49,581 nucleotides of DNA from Oscillospiraceae bacterium (GCA_017439805.1 JAFSIK010000039.1:1-49581); one strand, 5' to 3'. Shown: positions 17,611 through 25,484, numbered from the stretch's first letter. Numbers and translations are program-made. The notes: generated by a model from the letters alone, not told the origin.

Positions 17611-18438
17611 TTGATTAACGAAATCAAAAACGCCTGTCTGAAGGCTTTCGAATCCGGCGAGGTGGGTTACATCATCGGCTGGCAGGCCACCCGCTTCGCT
17701 GACAAGACCACTCCTCTGTTCATGAGAAGCGCTGAGGACGTGGAAAAGCTGGTCTGGAACAAGTACTGCGTAAACTCCACTGCCAAGTACGCTCTGGAGG
17801 ACAAGTACCCCGAAAAGAAGATCGGCATCATCCTGCGCGGCTGCGACAGCCGTGCCGTGGCCCGCATGATCTCCGACAAGCAGCTCAAGCGTGAGAACCT
17901 GTATCTCATCGGCGTTGTCTGCGACGGCAAGGAAGACCCCATCTGCGCCACCTGCTCTCACAAGACTCCCGTCATTTATGACGTACTCATCGGTCAGCCC
18001 ACCACCGAGGAAATCTCCCCCGAGAGATTTGCCGAGGTTGAGAAGATCGCTGCCATGACCCCCGACGAGCGCTACAATTACTGGGCTGTCCAGTATGACA
18101 AGTGCATCCGCTGCTACGCCTGCCGCAACGTCTGCCCCGCCTGCAACTGCGTGGAGTGCTATGCCGACCAGTACCGTACCGGCTGGCAGGGCAAGGCCCA
18201 CAACCGGGCCGAAAATCAGGTCTACGGCCTGACCCGCGCCTACCACGTGGGTGACCGCTGCATCGAATGCGGTCAGTGCGAGCGCGTCTGCCCCATGAAC
18301 CTTCCCATCATGAGCCAGACCAGAAAGATGCTCAAGGACATCAACGACCTGTTTGGTCCCACCGAATGCGGCCTTACTATCGAAGAGGCTCCCGTACTTG
18401 GTGAATACGACCTGAACGACAGGGAAGAATTTATGTAA
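17611..18438 (+). CDS. 4Fe-4S dicluster protein, FlxB/FlxC-like electron-transfer subunit
   Basis: 275 aa, TTG start with AAGGAGG 8 bases upstream. The N-terminal half resembles the FrhB/F420-dehydrogenase beta type (GIILRGCDSRAV, GVVCDG). The C-terminal half carries two 4Fe-4S motifs, CIRCYACRNVCP with extra Cys (CNCVEC), and CIECGQCERVCP. In FlxABCD such subunits connect the NADH-oxidising FlxA to FlxD. Which of the two FeS subunits here corresponds to FlxB and which to FlxC cannot be settled by eye. Confidence 0.82.
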   Translation: MINEIKNACLKAFESGEVGYIIGWQATRFADKTTPLFMRSAEDVEKLVWNKYCVNSTAKYALEDKYPEKKIGIILRGCDSRAVARMISDKQLKRENLYLIGVVCDGKEDPICATCSHKTPVIYDVLIGQPTTEEISPERFAEVEKIAAMTPDERYNYWAVQYDKCIRCYACRNVCPACNCVECYADQYRTGWQGKAHNRAENQVYGLTRAYHVGDRCIECGQCERVCPMNLPIMSQTRKMLKDINDLFGPTECGLTIEEAPVLGEYDLNDREEFM

Positions 18439-18450
18439 GGAGGCGCCGAA

Positions 18451-19431
18451 ATGTTACTTCCCAAAGAAAAACTTTCCGAAGCTCTCGGCGCTCTCGCAGC
18501 CGAAGCCAACGTTATCGCTCCCGTAAAGTGGGAGGGCGACGTGTTCTTTATGCCCTACAAGGGCGGCGATGTGTGCCTTGAAGGCAACGGCAAGCTGCCT
18601 CCCAAGGACGTGCTCTTCCCCAAGACCGAGAAGATGTACTCCTACAGCATCGCCAAAGGCACCATGACCGAGCATAACGACGCTGCAGCCACCATCCTTT
18701 TCGGTGTTCGCTCCTGCGACGCCGCCAGCATCGAAAGACTTGACAAGGTCTTTCTGGAGCAGGGTTACAAGGACGGCTTCTACAGCGCCAAGCGCGAAGG
18801 TCTGGCCGTTATCGCCATGGGCTGCGACAAGCCTATGGCCACCTGCTTCTGCACCAGCATGGGCATCGACCCCATGAAGGCTGAGGTAGCCGACGTTCAG
18901 ATGTGCCCCGTTGAGGGCGGCTTCACCGTTGAGGCCGTTACCGAAAAGGGCAAGGAAATCGTCAAAAAGTGGGACAGCCTGCTGGACAAAAAGTCCAAGG
19001 CAAAGCCCGCAAAGGTAGAATGCAGCCTGAACATCAATGTCCCCGAGGACTTTGAAAAGAAGCTGATGGATATGTTCGAAAGCCCCATCTGGGACGACGT
19101 TACCAAGGCCTGCCTTGGCTGCGCCTGCTGCACCTACGTGTGCCCCACCTGCTACTGCTTCGACATCAACCAGGACGTTCACGGCGACGAAGGCACCGCT
19201 TTCCGCTGCTGGGACAGCTGCATGTTCTCCGACTACACCCGTATGGCGGGCGGTCACAACCCCAGACCCTCCAAGAAGGAGCGTCTGCGCAACCGCTATC
19301 TGCATAAGCTGGCCTACTACAAGGACCGCCACGGCAAGTACCTGTGCGTAGGCTGCGGCCGCTGCATAGCCAACTGCCCCGCCCATCTGGATATTACTGC
19401 TTTCGCAGAAAAAGCTATGGAGGTGGAATAA
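18451..19431 (+). CDS. 4Fe-4S protein, AsrA/sulfhydrogenase-beta/FlxC-like
   Basis: 326 aa, ATG preceded by AAGGAGG. It has a GVRSCDAASIERLD block (about residue 90) and MGCDKPMATCFC. The C-terminal dicluster ferredoxin has CLGCACCTYVCPTCYC and CVGCGRCIANCP with a helix between them. This is the family of anaerobic sulfite reductase A and the beta subunit of sulfhydrogenases, which carry electrons between an FAD/NAD(P)H protein and a partner enzyme. The gene directly follows the other FeS subunit and precedes the FlxA-like gene by one base. Confidence 0.85.
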   Translation: MLLPKEKLSEALGALAAEANVIAPVKWEGDVFFMPYKGGDVCLEGNGKLPPKDVLFPKTEKMYSYSIAKGTMTEHNDAAATILFGVRSCDAASIERLDKVFLEQGYKDGFYSAKREGLAVIAMGCDKPMATCFCTSMGIDPMKAEVADVQMCPVEGGFTVEAVTEKGKEIVKKWDSLLDKKSKAKPAKVECSLNINVPEDFEKKLMDMFESPIWDDVTKACLGCACCTYVCPTCYCFDINQDVHGDEGTAFRCWDSCMFSDYTRMAGGHNPRPSKKERLRNRYLHKLAYYKDRHGKYLCVGCGRCIANCPAHLDITAFAEKAMEVE

Positions 19432-19432
19432 T

Positions 19433-20296
19433 ATGTGCGATCATAACCACAACGATCCCAATCATGTTTGCACCTGTTCCGACAATCCTCTTGTCCCCCA
19501 GGTCTGCAAGGTAATCAAGATCACCGCCGAGACCCCCGACGTTAAGACCTTCCGCATCCAGACCCTCGACGGCAAGAAGCCCTTCGCTCCCATGCCCGGA
19601 CAGCTTGCCATGATCTCCCTGCTGGGCGTTGGCGAGGCTATGTTCTCCATCACCGCTCAGGGCGAGGACTGGATCGAATCCTCCATCAAGCGCACCGGTA
19701 TGCTCACCGACGCTCTGCACGAGATGACCGAGGGTCAGACCATCGCCGTTCGCGGCCCCTACGGCAACCACTTCCCCGTGGATGACTGCAAGGGCAAGGA
19801 CATTCTGTTCATCGGCGGCGGTATCGGCCTGGCTCCCGTAAGAAGCTTTATCCGCTACGCCATCGAACACCGTGAGGATTACGGCCATCTGGACGTTCTC
19901 TACGGCAGCAGAAGCTCCGCCGACCTGGTTTTCAAAGATGACCTCTTTGAAAACTGGCCCAAGGTAGAGGATCTGGACGTTCATCTGACCATTGACCGCC
20001 CCGAAGAAGGCTGGAACGGCAGCGTTGCCTTCGTTCCCGCTTTCCTGGAGCAGAAAGCCTTCGATCCCGCCGGCAAGAAGGTCGTTCTGTGCGGTCCTCC
20101 CATCATGATCAAGTTCTGTCTGCAGTCCCTGCTGAAGATGGGCTTCTCCAAGGAAAACGTCATCACCACTCTTGAGATGCGCATGAAGTGCGGCATCGGC
20201 AAGTGCGGCCGCTGCAACATCGGCAGCAAGTACGTATGCCTTGACGGTCCCGTTTTCACCATGTCCGAGCTGGACGAACTGCCTGATGAAAAATAA
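19433..20296 (+). CDS. FAD/NAD(P)-binding oxidoreductase, FlxA/sulfhydrogenase-gamma-like
   Basis: 287 aa. Ferredoxin-reductase fold: FAD domain (about 23-118) and NAD(P) domain with LFIGGGIGLAPVRS (125-138). A C-terminal Cys cluster CGIGKCGRCNIGSKYVC suits a 2Fe-2S centre as in PyrK and AsrB. It would be the entry point for NADH electrons into the Flx-Hdr complex. The first 14 residues are unusual: His/Asn/Cys rich (HNHNDPNHVCTC), perhaps an extra metal site. It overlaps the UbiA gene by 11 bases. Confidence 0.9.
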   Translation: MCDHNHNDPNHVCTCSDNPLVPQVCKVIKITAETPDVKTFRIQTLDGKKPFAPMPGQLAMISLLGVGEAMFSITAQGEDWIESSIKRTGMLTDALHEMTEGQTIAVRGPYGNHFPVDDCKGKDILFIGGGIGLAPVRSFIRYAIEHREDYGHLDVLYGSRSSADLVFKDDLFENWPKVEDLDVHLTIDRPEEGWNGSVAFVPAFLEQKAFDPAGKKVVLCGPPIMIKFCLQSLLKMGFSKENVITTLEMRMKCGIGKCGRCNIGSKYVCLDGPVFTMSELDELPDEK

Positions 20297-21188
20297 GCTG
20301 ACCCTTAAAGCGGCGCTGGAGCTTGCCGCTCCCCACACCTGGGGGGCCGCCATAGCTCCCGGCGTGCTGGGCGCGGCACTGGCTGTTTTCAGCGGAGTGG
20401 ATTTCGACCCCCTGGCCTTTTTCTCGGTGGCGCTGGTTGCAATATTCCTGCAAAGCGCGGTAAACACTTTAAACGATTACGCGGATTTCATCAGCGGTAC
20501 CGACACCGCCGAAAACTGCACCGACGAAACCGACGCCAGCATAATCTACAACGGCCTTGAGCCGAAAACCGCTTTGAAATTCGGCATCGCCCTTATAATC
20601 CTCGCCGTGATATTCGGCCTTTACGCCATCATCACCGCAGGATGGATCACCCTTATTTTCGGGGCGGTGGGCGTGGCAGCCATCGTGCTGTACTCCTTCG
20701 TTTTAAGCGCCTGGCCCACAGGCGAGGCCGTTGCAGGCCTGGTTATGGGCGGAGTTATCACCGTTGGTATGTATCACGTGCTGGGCGGAAGACAGACGGG
20801 ACTGGCAATACTCTGCGCTGTTCCCGCAATTTTGACCATCGCGCTGATAATGCTGACAAACAACACCTGCGACATTGAAAAGGACATCTCCGCAAAACGC
20901 CGCACTCTGCCGGTTCTTCTGGGCAGAAAGGGCGCGGGAGTACTTTTCGCGGTGCTGACGGCAGTTGCCGTGGTGATGGCTCTGGTGATTATCTTCACCG
21001 TGTTTTCAAAGGCGTCCTTCATGGGCGCGGTGCTGGTAGCCGCGGTGCTTCTGCCATGCAGGAGCCTTAAACAAAGCGGTCTGCTGCCGGAAAACAGGGT
21101 GGCCGCCATGGGGGCTGTTATAAAGCTCAACTGGCGTGTAAATCTGATTTTCGCCGCCGCCATGGGCATACATTTGCTTCTTTTATGA
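20286..21188 (+). CDS. UbiA-family prenyltransferase, MenA-like
   Basis: 300 aa integral membrane protein with about eight to nine hydrophobic helices. The first Asp motif NDYADFISGTD (63-73) matches the MenA pattern NDYxDxxxGxD. The second region NNTCDIEKD with RTLPVLLGRK matches MenA's NNxRDxxxD except that the usual Arg is Cys. The family transfers a polyprenyl chain to an aromatic acceptor, in MenA 1,4-dihydroxy-2-naphthoate. The start is ATG at 20286, inside the end of the FlxA-like gene; the longer in-frame start is unlikely. No menaquinone ring genes are visible, so the aromatic acceptor is unknown. Confidence 0.87.
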   Translation: MKNKLTLKAALELAAPHTWGAAIAPGVLGAALAVFSGVDFDPLAFFSVALVAIFLQSAVNTLNDYADFISGTDTAENCTDETDASIIYNGLEPKTALKFGIALIILAVIFGLYAIITAGWITLIFGAVGVAAIVLYSFVLSAWPTGEAVAGLVMGGVITVGMYHVLGGRQTGLAILCAVPAILTIALIMLTNNTCDIEKDISAKRRTLPVLLGRKGAGVLFAVLTAVAVVMALVIIFTVFSKASFMGAVLVAAVLLPCRSLKQSGLLPENRVAAMGAVIKLNWRVNLIFAAAMGIHLLLL

Positions 21189-21200
21189 ACAAATAATAAA

Positions 21201-21243
21201 ATATCAAATATCACTTGATATGGCGTACAAACTGTAATAAAAT
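21201..21243 (+). promoter_or_regulatory. Promoter with overlapping palindrome, for the 59-aa membrane protein
   Basis: TTGATA (21215-21220), 17-base spacer, TAAAAT (21238-21243). A perfect 7-7-7 inverted repeat, ATATCAA-N7-TTGATAT (21201-21221), covers the -35 hexamer, so a repressor or activator site is likely. It is the mirror of the FNR box order, so not a standard FNR site. Confidence 0.6.
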
Positions 21244-21278
21244 AACATCAAGATAATAAATCTTAGGAGGTCACAAAA

Positions 21279-21458
21279 ATGAAAAAGTTCTGGAAAGTCA
21301 CCCTCACTCTCGCTACTATCGCTGCTGCCGTTGCTACCGTTATCATCTTCTGGGACAAGATTTCCGCCCAGGCCACCAAGGTCAAGGAGACCCTGGAGGA
21401 GAAGGTTCCCTTCCTGAACAAGAAGGACAACATGGCTCAGTACTACGAAGAAATCTAA
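21279..21458 (+). CDS. 59-residue single-span membrane protein
   Basis: Short gene with a perfect AGGAGG eight bases before the ATG, its own promoter and its own terminator. The protein starts MKKFWK, has one hydrophobic helix (about 7-25), then a charged amphipathic stretch rich in Lys/Glu (AQATKVKETLEEKV) ending MAQYYEEI. Its codon choices match the strongly biased Mo-enzyme operon just upstream, suggesting high expression. The family is not recognised. It could anchor or stabilise the prenyltransferase or the redox complex, but that is only positional. Confidence 0.75.
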   Translation: MKKFWKVTLTLATIAAAVATVIIFWDKISAQATKVKETLEEKVPFLNKKDNMAQYYEEI

Positions 21459-21471
21459 CCTTTCTGCACCG

Positions 21472-21504
21472 AAAGGGCGGTCCTTTGACCGCCCTTTTTG
21501 TTTT
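21472..21504 (+). terminator. Terminator after the 59-aa protein gene
   Basis: AAAGGGCGGTC, loop CTTT, GACCGCCCTTT, then a T-rich tail. Confidence 0.9.
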
Positions 21505-21524
21505 GATATTTTTTGATTTTCTTA

Positions 21525-21553
21525 TTGACATTTGTGTATATAAATAATATAAT
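21525..21553 (+). promoter_or_regulatory. Promoter for tRNA-Val
   Basis: Consensus TTGACA (21525-21530), 17-base spacer, TATAAT (21548-21553), with the start about 10 bases before the mature tRNA. Confidence 0.85.
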
Positions 21554-21569
21554 ATTGAACGTTCCGAAT

Positions 21570-21646
21570 GGACGCTTAGCTCAGCTGGCTAGAGCACCTG
21601 CTTGACGTGCAGGGGGTCAGCGGTTCAAGTCCGTTAGCGTCCACCA
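21570..21646 (+). tRNA. tRNA-Val (anticodon GAC)
   Basis: 77 nt with encoded CCA. Acceptor stem GGACGCT/AGCGTCC, D arm GCTC/GAGC, anticodon stem CCTGC/GCAGG with loop TTGACGT giving anticodon GAC, T arm around TTCAAGT. It has its own promoter and a terminator right behind it (hairpin with GCCTCGAC/GTCGGGGC and a short T-run ending near 21672). Confidence 0.95.
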
Positions 21647-21674
21647 AAGCCTCGACATGCGTCGGGGCTTTTGT
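21644..21674 (+). terminator. Terminator after tRNA-Val
   Basis: AAAGCCTCGAC, loop ATGC, GTCGGGGCTTTT. Confidence 0.75.
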
Positions 21675-21749
21675 CTTATCAATCTGCGGCAACTGTAACA
21701 GTTTTTCATGCGCAGGATGCCGCTGCGACACTTTTCAGGAGGTGTGTAC

Positions 21750-22481
21750 ATGAGCCCTGTTCTTGCGTTCATATTGGTCATCCTGGTCTGTGCGGCGGGA
21801 AGCTTCGTTCAGACCGTCGCCAGCTTCGGCACAAACATTATCGTTATGGCTCTGCTGCCCCTTTTCCTGCCTACGGGCGTAAGCCTTGCTGTGGCTCTGG
21901 TGGGCGGATTTGTGACCTCCACCGTTCTGACCATCCGTTTCAGAAAGCAGATATGCTGGAAGCACATTGTCCTGCCCATGGTTTTCTCCGTAATCGGCAC
22001 CGTTGGCGGCCTTATTATGGGCGCCGGCGTTTCCAGCAGCCTGCTCAAGCGTATGCTGGGCGTACTGCTGGTGCTGATGGCAATATGGCAGTTCCGCTTC
22101 GCCGCCCGGGTGCGCATTCCCGCAAATTCCCTCAGCGGCGGCATCGCCGGTATTGTATCCGGTCTGCTGGGCGCATTTTTCTCCATCTCCGCGCCCCCTC
22201 TGGTACTCTATTACAGCAATGCCTATGATGACAAGCAGCGGTACATGGCCACCCTGCAGACCGTTTTCTGCATTCAGGGTCTGTCCATCATCGTGGCCCG
22301 TATGGGTCTTGCTCAGTGGACCTGGTCCAGCTGGCCTTATCTTATCGCCTGTCTTATCGGTCTGGCTCTGGGCAATGTTCCGGGCAAGCTGGTATTTGAC
22401 AAGCTGGACACCGGCAAGTTCAAAATCGGTGTATACATCTTTATGGCTATCGCCGGCATTTATATGATAATCACCGGCTGA
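21750..22481 (+). CDS. TauE/SafE-family membrane permease
   Basis: 243 aa, about seven to eight hydrophobic helices in two halves typical of the family (SFVQTVASFGTN in the first half, GLLGAFFSISAPPLVLYY in the second). Members export or import small anions such as sulfite, sulfoacetate or organosulfonates; the substrate cannot be read from sequence. ATG at 21750 is chosen because AGGAGGTG precedes it; an upstream in-frame ATG at 21708 lacks one. A cation transporter gene follows 14 bases on. Confidence 0.85.
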   Translation: MSPVLAFILVILVCAAGSFVQTVASFGTNIIVMALLPLFLPTGVSLAVALVGGFVTSTVLTIRFRKQICWKHIVLPMVFSVIGTVGGLIMGAGVSSSLLKRMLGVLLVLMAIWQFRFAARVRIPANSLSGGIAGIVSGLLGAFFSISAPPLVLYYSNAYDDKQRYMATLQTVFCIQGLSIIVARMGLAQWTWSSWPYLIACLIGLALGNVPGKLVFDKLDTGKFKIGVYIFMAIAGIYMIITG

Positions 22482-22495
22482 CAAGGAGGCTGACA

Positions 22496-23665
22496 ATGGT
22501 CGAGCTGCTTTCCAGGTTTTTCATTAAAAACCGGCGGGATATCTCCGACCCTGTTACCCGCCGCAAGTACGGCATTTTAAGCGGCGCCGTGGGCATTTTT
22601 TTGAATATCTGCCTGTTTATAATCAAGTCCGTGGCGGGAGCTGTCAGCGGCTCCATCTCCATCGTGGCGGACGCCTTCAACAACCTGTCCGACGCGGGAA
22701 GCTCCCTTATAACCATCTTCGGTTTTAAGCTGGCGGGTAAAAAACCCGACCCGGAGCACCCCTTCGGTCACGGCAGGGTGGAGTATATCTGCGGCTTTGC
22801 GGTGTCCATTCTGATACTGCTTATGGGCGTGGAACTGCTGAAGACCTCCGTGGGCAAGATAAGAAACCCGGAGCCTGTGGAGTCCGGCGCGGCGGTTATC
22901 GTGATACTGGTTGTGGCCATAATCGGCAAACTCTATATGTTTTACTACAACCGGCGTTTGGGAAAAAAGCTCGCCTCCGCCGCCATGAGAGCCACCGCCA
23001 CCGACAGCCTGTGCGACTGCATATCCACGGCGGTGGTACTTATCGCCACAATAGTGGGCAAATTCATCAGCTTCAACATCGACGCCTGGTGCGGCCTGCT
23101 GGTATCCCTGCTGATACTCTGGGCGGGCTACAACGCGGCGAAGGATACACTTTCACCTCTTCTGGGCCGTCCGCCGGAAGCGGAGCTTGTGGAGGAAATC
23201 GAAAAAACCGTTCTCGCCTCCCCCAGTGTGCTGGGCATTCATGACCTTGTGGTTCACGATTACGGCCCGGGAAGGCTGATGATTTCCCTTCACGCGGAGG
23301 TGCCCGGCGACGGAGACCTGTGGGCTCTGCACGACGAGATGGATATGCTGGAGCGAAATCTCTGCAAAGACATTGGCTGTCAGGCGGTTATCCACATGGA
23401 CCCCATCGCTTCTGATGACGCCCTTGTTGGAACCTATCGCCGGGAGCTTAGCCGGCTGGCCCGGGAGATACACGAAGGCATCTCCATTCACGATTTCCGC
23501 ATGGTGGCGGGCCCCAGCCACACAAATCTGATTTTCGACGCGGTGGTGCCGCTGGATTCCGGACTTGAGGACGGCGCCGTGCGGCGGCTTTTGTGCGAAA
23601 AAGTTGCCGACCATTGGGGTGAAAATCACTTCTGCGTAATCACAATCGACCGGCCATATGTATGA
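22496..23665 (+). CDS. Cation diffusion facilitator (CDF) family metal exporter
   Basis: 389 aa. Six helices plus a cytoplasmic C-terminal domain. The metal-site segments are DAFNNLSDAGS (TM2, Asn62 and Asp66) and TDSLCDC (TM5, Asp-x3-Asp). The TM2 site reads Asn-x3-Asp instead of the His- or Asp-x3-Asp of zinc exporters such as YiiP, so the metal may be manganese or another ion rather than zinc. The C-terminal regulatory domain (about 210-290) has VHDYGPGRLMISLHAEVP and is followed by an extra 90 residues or so with a second ferredoxin-like repeat. GGAGG precedes the ATG. Confidence 0.92.
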   Translation: MVELLSRFFIKNRRDISDPVTRRKYGILSGAVGIFLNICLFIIKSVAGAVSGSISIVADAFNNLSDAGSSLITIFGFKLAGKKPDPEHPFGHGRVEYICGFAVSILILLMGVELLKTSVGKIRNPEPVESGAAVIVILVVAIIGKLYMFYYNRRLGKKLASAAMRATATDSLCDCISTAVVLIATIVGKFISFNIDAWCGLLVSLLILWAGYNAAKDTLSPLLGRPPEAELVEEIEKTVLASPSVLGIHDLVVHDYGPGRLMISLHAEVPGDGDLWALHDEMDMLERNLCKDIGCQAVIHMDPIASDDALVGTYRRELSRLAREIHEGISIHDFRMVAGPSHTNLIFDAVVPLDSGLEDGAVRRLLCEKVADHWGENHFCVITIDRPYV

Positions 23666-23705
23666 TAAAAACCTCCCCGTTGGGCAGCCAACGGGGAGGT
23701 TTTCT
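23666..23705. terminator. Bidirectional terminator between the CDF gene and the ABC-2 permease gene
   Basis: 13-bp perfect stem (23671-23683 with 23688-23700, ACCTCCCCGTTGG/CCAACGGGGAGGT), with T-runs on both sides. Confidence 0.88.
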
Positions 23706-24355
23706 TATTTTATATCCAGCTTTTCGTAATTTTTTGCGCTCCAGACCGTGGCGGTGAGAGTAAGTATAATATAAATTGCCCCGCCGATGATAAGAGCGGC
23801 GGCCTTGGCTCCGGCAAATTCCCCCGCGGGCGCGTCCAGCACGTCACGGAAAAGGGGGACGGCGTGACAGAGTATCTCCGCGGTAGTGATGTATACAAAG
23901 GTGACGATGGCGGAAACAAGGAATGCCTTGCCCGGTTTTGCGGTGTTTTTGTAGTAGGATACAAAGAAAAGCAGGTTGAAAATGCCCAGCATAATGAAAA
24001 CCAGACCGAAAAGAGCGGCGTTTGCGTCCATTCCCGCGGCGTTGGGGCCGATTTTCAAAACTCCCCGCAGCAGGGCGAAAATCACTCCCAGCACAATCTG
24101 GAAAAGCTCTAAAATCACGGCGGTGAGTATCCGTCCCTGCACCGCCCGCAGGCGGCTGACGGGCAGCAGCAGGGTGAAAAGTTCGTCGGAATTTTCACGG
24201 GCTGAAAGGCAGATGAAAAATATGCCCAGGGTCACGTAGAAAAATGCCACGTAGAAAGGATAGCCGGGTATCAGCAGCATGGCGGCAAGAAAGGGAAAAC
24301 ACATCGCCGCCGGGTGCATTGCCAGAGAAAATTCCTTTTTAATCAGCGCTTTCAT
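23705..24355 (-). CDS. ABC-2 type transporter permease
   Basis: 216 aa with six predicted helices, starting MKALIKKEF, a typical ABC-2 permease N-terminus. It contains RENSDELFTLLLPVSR. It overlaps the ATPase gene by 4 bases (ATGA), so start 24355 is preferred over the in-frame 24373. With the ATPase it forms a small two-gene transporter, substrate unknown. Confidence 0.85.
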   Translation of the reverse strand: MKALIKKEFSLAMHPAAMCFPFLAAMLLIPGYPFYVAFFYVTLGIFFICLSARENSDELFTLLLPVSRLRAVQGRILTAVILELFQIVLGVIFALLRGVLKIGPNAAGMDANAALFGLVFIMLGIFNLLFFVSYYKNTAKPGKAFLVSAIVTFVYITTAEILCHAVPLFRDVLDAPAGEFAGAKAAALIIGGAIYIILTLTATVWSAKNYEKLDIK

Positions 24356-25056
24356 TCCCACACCTCCCGGCACAGCTCCACCACAGCGTCCTCAAGGGTG
24401 GGATATTGGGGGTACTTTGAGCGCAGTTCGGAAAGGGTGCACTGCTCCACCACGCGGCCCGCTTTCAGGCAGGTAAGACTGTGGGCGCAAAGCTCAAGGT
24501 CGGATATGATGTGGGTTGAAAAGAGCACCGCGCAGCCCTGCTCCGCCAGCTTTTGAAGTATTTCAAGTATCTCCCGGCGGGATATGGGGTCAAGACCGCT
24601 GGTTGGCTCGTCAAGCACCAGCACCTGCGCCCGGTGGGACAGGGCAAGGGTAAGGGCGAATTTCACCTGCATACCGGTGGAGAGCTGATTTACTCTCTTG
24701 CCCTCCTCCAGACCAAAGCGGGTCATATACCGCCTGTACGCCTCTTTGTCCCAGTTTTTATAAAAGCCGGCGCTTACGGCGGCGATGGATTTAAGGGTTT
24801 TGCGGGGGTAGTAGGCCGCGGCGCCGGGAACGTAGCCTATGTGCTCCCGGGCGGCGTCCACTTCCTGCCCGAAAAAGCGCACCTCTCCCCCGTCCGCCCG
24901 GACAAGACCCATCATGCCCCCCAGAGCGGTGGATTTTCCCGCTCCGTTGCGGCCTGCGAGGCCGTGTATCTCTCCCGGTTTTACGGCGAGGGAAAAATCC
25001 GTCAGAGCAAAGCCGCCCCAGTTTTTGCAGAGATTTTTTACTTCAATGGCGTTCAT
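24352..25056 (-). CDS. ABC transporter ATP-binding protein
   Basis: 234 aa with Walker A GRNGAGKST (about residue 37), Q-loop, signature LSTGMQVKF (a variant of LSGGQ), Walker B VLVLDEPTSGLD and H-loop FSTH. It overlaps the permease and the upstream regulator by 4 bases each. The three-gene set of XRE-AbrB regulator, ATPase and ABC-2 permease resembles peptide or antimicrobial-response transporters. Confidence 0.92.
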   Translation of the reverse strand: MNAIEVKNLCKNWGGFALTDFSLAVKPGEIHGLAGRNGAGKSTALGGMMGLVRADGGEVRFFGQEVDAAREHIGYVPGAAAYYPRKTLKSIAAVSAGFYKNWDKEAYRRYMTRFGLEEGKRVNQLSTGMQVKFALTLALSHRAQVLVLDEPTSGLDPISRREILEILQKLAEQGCAVLFSTHIISDLELCAHSLTCLKAGRVVEQCTLSELRSKYPQYPTLEDAVVELCREVWE

Positions 25057-25484
25057 GTTTCCTCGTCCTCCGGGGCGCTGCCGCGGTTTATCATATTAAT
25101 CAGAAAGCTCTGCTTCATAAGCGCCAGACCCCTTTTTGTGTCACCCAGAAGCACCAGGTCGTCCCCCGGTTCGATGGAGAAAATTTTCCGGGCCTTTACG
25201 GGTATGACTATCTGGCCCTTGTCGCCCACGGTGACGGTGCCGAAGAAATGCTTGCCCTTTGGCCCCATGGGCAGACCCATGGACTGGCGGCTGTCGTAAT
25301 TTACAAGGTCGTCAAGGCTGACGGAGAAAAGTCTGGCAAGGGCGCAGCAGTTTTCTATATCCGGCATTGTTTCGCCGCTTTCCCATTTTGCAACAGCCTG
25401 TCGGGAAACGCCGATTTTTTCTGCTACCTGCTCCTGTGACAGCTTTTCGTGCTTTCGCAGAGCGAGAATGTTTTCAGAAAGCAT
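25053..25484 (-). CDS. XRE-family regulator fused to an AbrB/SpoVT-like domain
   Basis: 143 aa from ATG at 25484 (AAAGGTGGG upstream). Residues 1-60 are a classic XRE helix-turn-helix (LSQEQVAEKIGVSRQAVAKW). Residues 75-125 are an AbrB-type swapped-hairpin domain (TVGDKGQIVIPVKARKIF, then GDDLVLLGD). Two different DNA-binding folds in one chain is unusual, and the AbrB part may serve for oligomerisation. It leads the ABC transporter operon and presumably regulates it. Confidence 0.88.
   Translation of the reverse strand: MLSENILALRKHEKLSQEQVAEKIGVSRQAVAKWESGETMPDIENCCALARLFSVSLDDLVNYDSRQSMGLPMGPKGKHFFGTVTVGDKGQIVIPVKARKIFSIEPGDDLVLLGDTKRGLALMKQSFLINMINRGSAPEDEET

Noticed and set aside
21201..21221. 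FNR-type box
   Set aside because: FNR sites read TTGAT-N4-ATCAA; here the half-sites are in the opposite order, ATCAA then TTGAT, with a 7-base gap.
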